NCBI GenBank assembly: GCA_030917395.1
Contig: JAUPUU010000051.1
Span: 1-54,359, forward strand
Origin: Cyanobacteriota bacterium erpe_2018_sw_21hr_WHONDRS-SW48-000092_B_bin.40
GTDB taxonomy: Bacteria; Cyanobacteriota; Vampirovibrionia; Obscuribacterales; Obscuribacteraceae
Length of the DNA stretch: 54,359 bases
Direction of reading: 5' to 3'
Position 1 is the stretch's first letter, and each line of letters opens with the position of its first letter. The notes under the pieces were generated by a model, which saw nothing but the letters and a program-made list of their open reading frames with translations, made no database searches and was not told the DNA's origin. Positions 51,156 through 54,359 of this stretch are shown one piece after another. A program made the position numbers and the translations under genes.

Positions 51156-53078
51156 TCAATTTCCTTTTGGCCAATCTAAATCTAATACTTCGGTACGCAC
51201 AACTTTTAGAGGGGGAAAACCACATTTCAAAAATCGATCATGAAAATCTTTCTGATCAAACTTGTCGCCCATTTTGGCCTGATACTCAGCTTTCAACGCA
51301 ATTATCTTGAGCTTGCCCAAGGTGTAAACAAGATAAGTTGGGTCTTTAGTACCACGTTTGGTTTCACGCTCAGCATTGGCTTTTTCCATGAATCCTTCTT
51401 TGATGAAAAATTCACGGCCTTTATCGTAAGACAAACCACGAGTATGCATTTCAATACCGACTATATATCGACAAACTCGCAGCAGAGCATCATGAATCTG
51501 TACTAATTCAAGTTTCTTCTGTTCTAGTCTTTTTTGTTCTAGATTTTTGTCTTTCTCTCCAGACTCAGTGCTAGAAGCTGGCAAGCCTTGCTCAATCATC
51601 AACTGCTCGCAGTAATGAGCCCAGCCCTCAGCATTCGATGAACAACCTAGCAACTTACGCACTTTCGAGGGTGCGTGCTTCACCCAGAGAAACTGCACGT
51701 AGTGGCCAGGATAGGCTTCGTGCACACTAGTATTGATTAAATCAGCATAGCTAAAGAAACGCATGTGCTCTTCTATACGCTTCTTATCCCAATCACTTTC
51801 TACCGGTGTGACGTAATAGAACGCTTCCTTCGCAGTATCTTCATAAGGTCCTGGGGTATCCATAGAGGCAAAGGTAAGAGCGCGCATGAAAGATGGACTC
51901 TCGGCCACAGTCACCCTGTCTTTAGAGGGAATAGTGACAATTTTCTTCTCTTCAATAAAAGCAGCTATGCGATCTAAAACATTTGCCGTAGACGAAACCA
52001 GCTTATCGGGCTGAGGATGATCGCTAGCGATACTCTCGAAGCACTCAAGTGCGCTAACTTTAGGACTGATTTCATGAGCTAACTGCTTGAAGCGGGCTTG
52101 TAGTCTGCGCAATTCTTTGTAGCCATTGGCTAAGATTACATCTAGCTTCTCGTCTTCCATTTCATCAAATGCTAGCTTCTTCCGGTAAGCCGCTTCGCCT
52201 ATGGCAAATTGACCATGAGCATTGGGCAAAACTTTCTCTTTGACAAAAGTTTGATAGCTTATAAGTTCAGCAATCAACTTAGCATTCGCTTTCTCAAATT
52301 TTTCCTTCAACTCAGGATTGGCAGAGGCAAAAGCCGCAGGAATAGTGGTTTTAAACAACTCTATCGTGCCAGGCAATTGCTCTAAAGCCACCTCCGCATA
52401 GATAGCAGGCACTATATCTGGTTGAATATTTGCCCGCCCAGCAGCAAGAAGACTTGGCGCCTTTTCAATGCGGCTAATGACAGAGACTAAACGGTCATCC
52501 ACTGGAGCGAAATTACGTTTGGCCAGTGAAAAAACGCTGTCAGCAATAAGGGAGGGATATTTATCAGGGTCGCGATTGAGCGAATGTAATTCTTGCAAAT
52601 CGAGCAAGCTGGCTGAAATACTTGCCTGCACCATAGCCAAATCAAGGCGCTGTGCTCGAGGCAATTGCAAGAAAGCAGGGTCTGAAAATTTACGACGATA
52701 GTCAATGAGAGTAGCCTCATTATTCTTCAAAGCAGCAGCTGAAAGATCCTCTAACTGCTTGTCGTACTGGTGAAAACCAACTTGTGTGCCCCAGCTAGGA
52801 GCAGAAGCAAAGACGCTGGCAAAATATTGATCAACCAAGCTGTCGTACTGGGCGAGCACGGCTGAATCTTGCTTCTTGCCAGTTTCTTCTAGTTTTTTTC
52901 CACTTTCCTCGAGTTTCTTGCTGGCACTGCTCCCCATTTTTATCACTTGTACTTGAGAATGAGCCGGTAAATTACAGCAAAAAGTACTTTGCACCAGGGC
53001 GACCGATAAAGAAAGCCGCAAGGCAAACTTAAGTTTCGACGAAATAGACCTTTGGGTCGTAAATAAATGTGCAGTCAT
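51156..53078 (-). CDS. DUF885-family metallopeptidase-like protein, secreted
   Basis: This 640-residue protein has a signal sequence in the first ~42 residues. A short Lys/Glu coiled repeat (KKLEESGKKLEETGKK) follows. The DUF885 domain carries HEAYPGHY (H453, E454, H459) and NAEGWAHYCEQ (E484), the zinc-binding pattern of M32-like gluzincins. DUF885 proteins are ~580-600 residues, so this is full length. It probably cleaves peptides in the periplasm. The 262-bp gap upstream separates it from the etf operon and has no terminator that I can see. Confidence 0.85.
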   Translation of the reverse strand: MTAHLFTTQRSISSKLKFALRLSLSVALVQSTFCCNLPAHSQVQVIKMGSSASKKLEESGKKLEETGKKQDSAVLAQYDSLVDQYFASVFASAPSWGTQVGFHQYDKQLEDLSAAALKNNEATLIDYRRKFSDPAFLQLPRAQRLDLAMVQASISASLLDLQELHSLNRDPDKYPSLIADSVFSLAKRNFAPVDDRLVSVISRIEKAPSLLAAGRANIQPDIVPAIYAEVALEQLPGTIELFKTTIPAAFASANPELKEKFEKANAKLIAELISYQTFVKEKVLPNAHGQFAIGEAAYRKKLAFDEMEDEKLDVILANGYKELRRLQARFKQLAHEISPKVSALECFESIASDHPQPDKLVSSTANVLDRIAAFIEEKKIVTIPSKDRVTVAESPSFMRALTFASMDTPGPYEDTAKEAFYYVTPVESDWDKKRIEEHMRFFSYADLINTSVHEAYPGHYVQFLWVKHAPSKVRKLLGCSSNAEGWAHYCEQLMIEQGLPASSTESGEKDKNLEQKRLEQKKLELVQIHDALLRVCRYIVGIEMHTRGLSYDKGREFFIKEGFMEKANAERETKRGTKDPTYLVYTLGKLKIIALKAEYQAKMGDKFDQKDFHDRFLKCGFPPLKVVRTEVLDLDWPKGN

Positions 53079-53340
53079 ATTGTTCTCTGTATTTTTCCGC
53101 CTGACTCTTGGAAAGTCGACGGGGAAAGGGTATTAGCAAGGTGAGCTAAGGATAATCTGAAGTAATAGAGATTTCCATATAAAGAAACAATTGAGAATGC
53201 CCTATGACAAGAAATAAAGAGTCAAACTACCCCTGATATAAAGAGCTTTCGTTAAGTAGTCTCTATCTCTAATTAACAAATGGGGAAGCTTCAGCCATAT
53301 GTAGGTAGAATCTTTCAGTTAAGGATACCCAGAAGGTAAT

Positions 53341-54186
53341 ATGTCGGCCGGTTTAAACATTTACGTTTTGGTGAAGCAGGTTCCAGATACAGGCTCCAAG
53401 GCCGGTCTTAACCCTGATGGCACCATCGATAGAGCAAAAGCTAAGCGCATGCTCAACCCCTTTGATCGCTTTGCCCTGCAGGCGGCCTTGCACGCCAAGA
53501 GGACTTATGGCGGCAAGGTCACAGCAATTTCGATGGGGCCGCCGCCGGCTGTCGAAATTTTGCTTGAAACCCTTGAGCACGGAGTGGACGAGGCTTACTT
53601 GTTATCAGATCGCAGACTGGCTGCATCCGATACCCTGGCAACGGCCTATGCACTTTACAAAGTGCTCAACTACATCGGCAAGCCCGATTTGATCTTCTGT
53701 GGCCTACAGACCACCGACGGCGACACCGCTCAAGTTGGCCCACAGCTGGCAGAGCGCTTGGGCCTACCTCAAGTGACATACTGCGAAGACTTCCATATGG
53801 AAGATGGCAAAGTGCACGCTCGCAGAATTATTGAAGGGGGCTACCAAAAAGTTGTAGCCGAGACCCCTCTCTTGCTAACCGTTGCCAACTCCTACCACCC
53901 TCTTGAATACAAATCATTCAGAGGTGCCTGGAGAGTAAGACGGCTGGCCAGAGACCAGGAAGAAATGAAAAAATTCATTCACAGCATTGATCTGGATGTT
54001 GTTGGAGCAGATCCTGAGCGCGCTGGATTGAAAGGCTCGCCTACGATTGTGGCCTGGACAGAGAAAGTTGGTGAATTGGGTGGAAGTTGCACTATGCATG
54101 AAGGTCAATCAGCTCACGAATTGGTGGGCGATGTTCTCAAAGCAAGCGACCTCAACCAGTTATTAGTTGGCTCTTCAAGTAAGTAG
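53341..54186 (+). CDS. etfB: Electron transfer flavoprotein subunit beta
   Basis: The 281-residue product has the EtfB pattern: IYVLVKQVPDTGS, a KRMLNPFDRFALQAAL loop, VTAISMGPPPAVEILLETL and the AMP-site segment LIFCGLQTTDGDTAQVGPQLAERL. It pairs with EtfA to bind FAD and AMP and carry electrons from acyl-CoA or other dehydrogenases to the respiratory quinone pool. The start follows GAAGG. EtfA begins 40 bp downstream, so they form an operon. Slightly longer than the ~260 usual, with a C-terminal tail. Confidence 0.93.
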   Translation: MSAGLNIYVLVKQVPDTGSKAGLNPDGTIDRAKAKRMLNPFDRFALQAALHAKRTYGGKVTAISMGPPPAVEILLETLEHGVDEAYLLSDRRLAASDTLATAYALYKVLNYIGKPDLIFCGLQTTDGDTAQVGPQLAERLGLPQVTYCEDFHMEDGKVHARRIIEGGYQKVVAETPLLLTVANSYHPLEYKSFRGAWRVRRLARDQEEMKKFIHSIDLDVVGADPERAGLKGSPTIVAWTEKVGELGGSCTMHEGQSAHELVGDVLKASDLNQLLVGSSSK

Positions 54187-54226
54187 GTCCGTAAACAAGT
54201 CAGTAAGTAAATAAGTAGACAAAGAA

Positions 54227-54359
54227 ATGAGTGAACAGCCTGACGTATCAGCCTTTTGTCCTAAGGGAGATGTGCTCGTAATTGCCGAGCAAATCTTAGG
54301 AGACCTCCAACCGGTAACCCTTGAGTTACTTGGTGCCGGGCGTATTCTTGCCGACAAAA
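54227..54359 (+). CDS. etfA: Electron transfer flavoprotein subunit alpha, N-terminal part (runs off the window)
   Basis: The ATG at 54227 opens a frame that stays open to the window end (44 codons): VLVIAEQILGDLQPVTLELLGAGRILAD. This is the EtfA N-terminal pattern (V-L-V-x-A-E, then V-x-x-E-L-L-x-x-G). The intergenic gap from etfB is 40 bp of short repeated AAGTA units. Its C-terminal FAD-binding domain lies beyond the window. Confidence 0.88.
   Translation, partial: MSEQPDVSAFCPKGDVLVIAEQILGDLQPVTLELLGAGRILADK

Noticed and set aside
1-54359. Insertion sequence, prophage or integron
   Set aside because: No transposase, integrase or terminal inverted repeats recognised in the translated regions or gaps.

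Overview
The window is a bacterial chromosome segment with dense gene packing, mixed-strand operons, frequent GTG and TTG starts, and no rRNA, tRNA, CRISPR array, insertion sequence or prophage that I could recognise. The best guess for the organism is a non-photosynthetic relative of Cyanobacteria (Melainabacteria/Vampirovibrionia, perhaps Obscuribacterales). The main support is an IspH of the long cyanobacterial type, beside an oxygen-dependent haem branch (hemE plus FAD-type protoporphyrinogen oxidase), a caspase-TPR protein and many TPR and GT-C-like membrane proteins. This placement is inference from remembered family features, not a computed phylogeny.

Layout. 1-803 is the C-terminal part of a collagen-like Gly-X-Y protein with its terminator. 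917-4464 is a divergent locus: two paralogous ~200-residue proteins, one heading an operon with an HTTM-DCC membrane protein and a TPR protein. 4478-12466 is a minus-strand membrane/envelope block: two tandem GT-C-like proteins, a duplicated TPR/degenerate aspartyl-protease protein, a small anchored protein, and two paralogous polytopic proteins with four conserved His motifs. A Pho-box-like 11-bp repeat array lies upstream of that block. 12679-20142 is a tight minus-strand seven-gene operon (alpha/beta hydrolase with Cys nucleophile, enolase-superfamily enzyme, GH3 adenylating enzyme, three extended SDRs, Mpo1-like protein). It looks like an uncharacterised small-molecule or lipid pathway and is my main candidate for a new system.

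20317-23277 (plus) holds a haem-oxygenase-like protein, a LolA-like protein, an isoprenylcysteine/phospholipid-methyltransferase-like protein and a secreted SRPBCC protein. 23280-28862 (minus) holds Ppx/GppA-HD, protoporphyrinogen oxidase, HemE and IspH. 29066-34684 (plus) holds a small secreted protein and two large low-complexity proteins, one with repeated KWGDLD motifs and a C-terminal membrane anchor. 34699-37806 (minus) holds pterin carbinolamine dehydratase, an HtrA protease and a YkgJ-type Cys-cluster protein. 37932-43664 (plus) is a caspase-TPR / membrane GT-like / acidic protein operon. 43668-46078 (minus) has a small Sm/SH3-like protein and a repeat-rich protein. 46406-47344 is a lipoprotein. 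47373-49858 (minus) is the threonine catabolic pair kbl-tdh. The end has a small orphan gene, a thioredoxin-like protein, a DUF885 peptidase, and etfB followed by the start of etfA.

Several convergent gene pairs end within 2-14 bp of each other, so intrinsic terminators are rare; three clear ones are listed. Promoters are annotated only where a recognisable -35/-10 or extended -10 fits a gene start.
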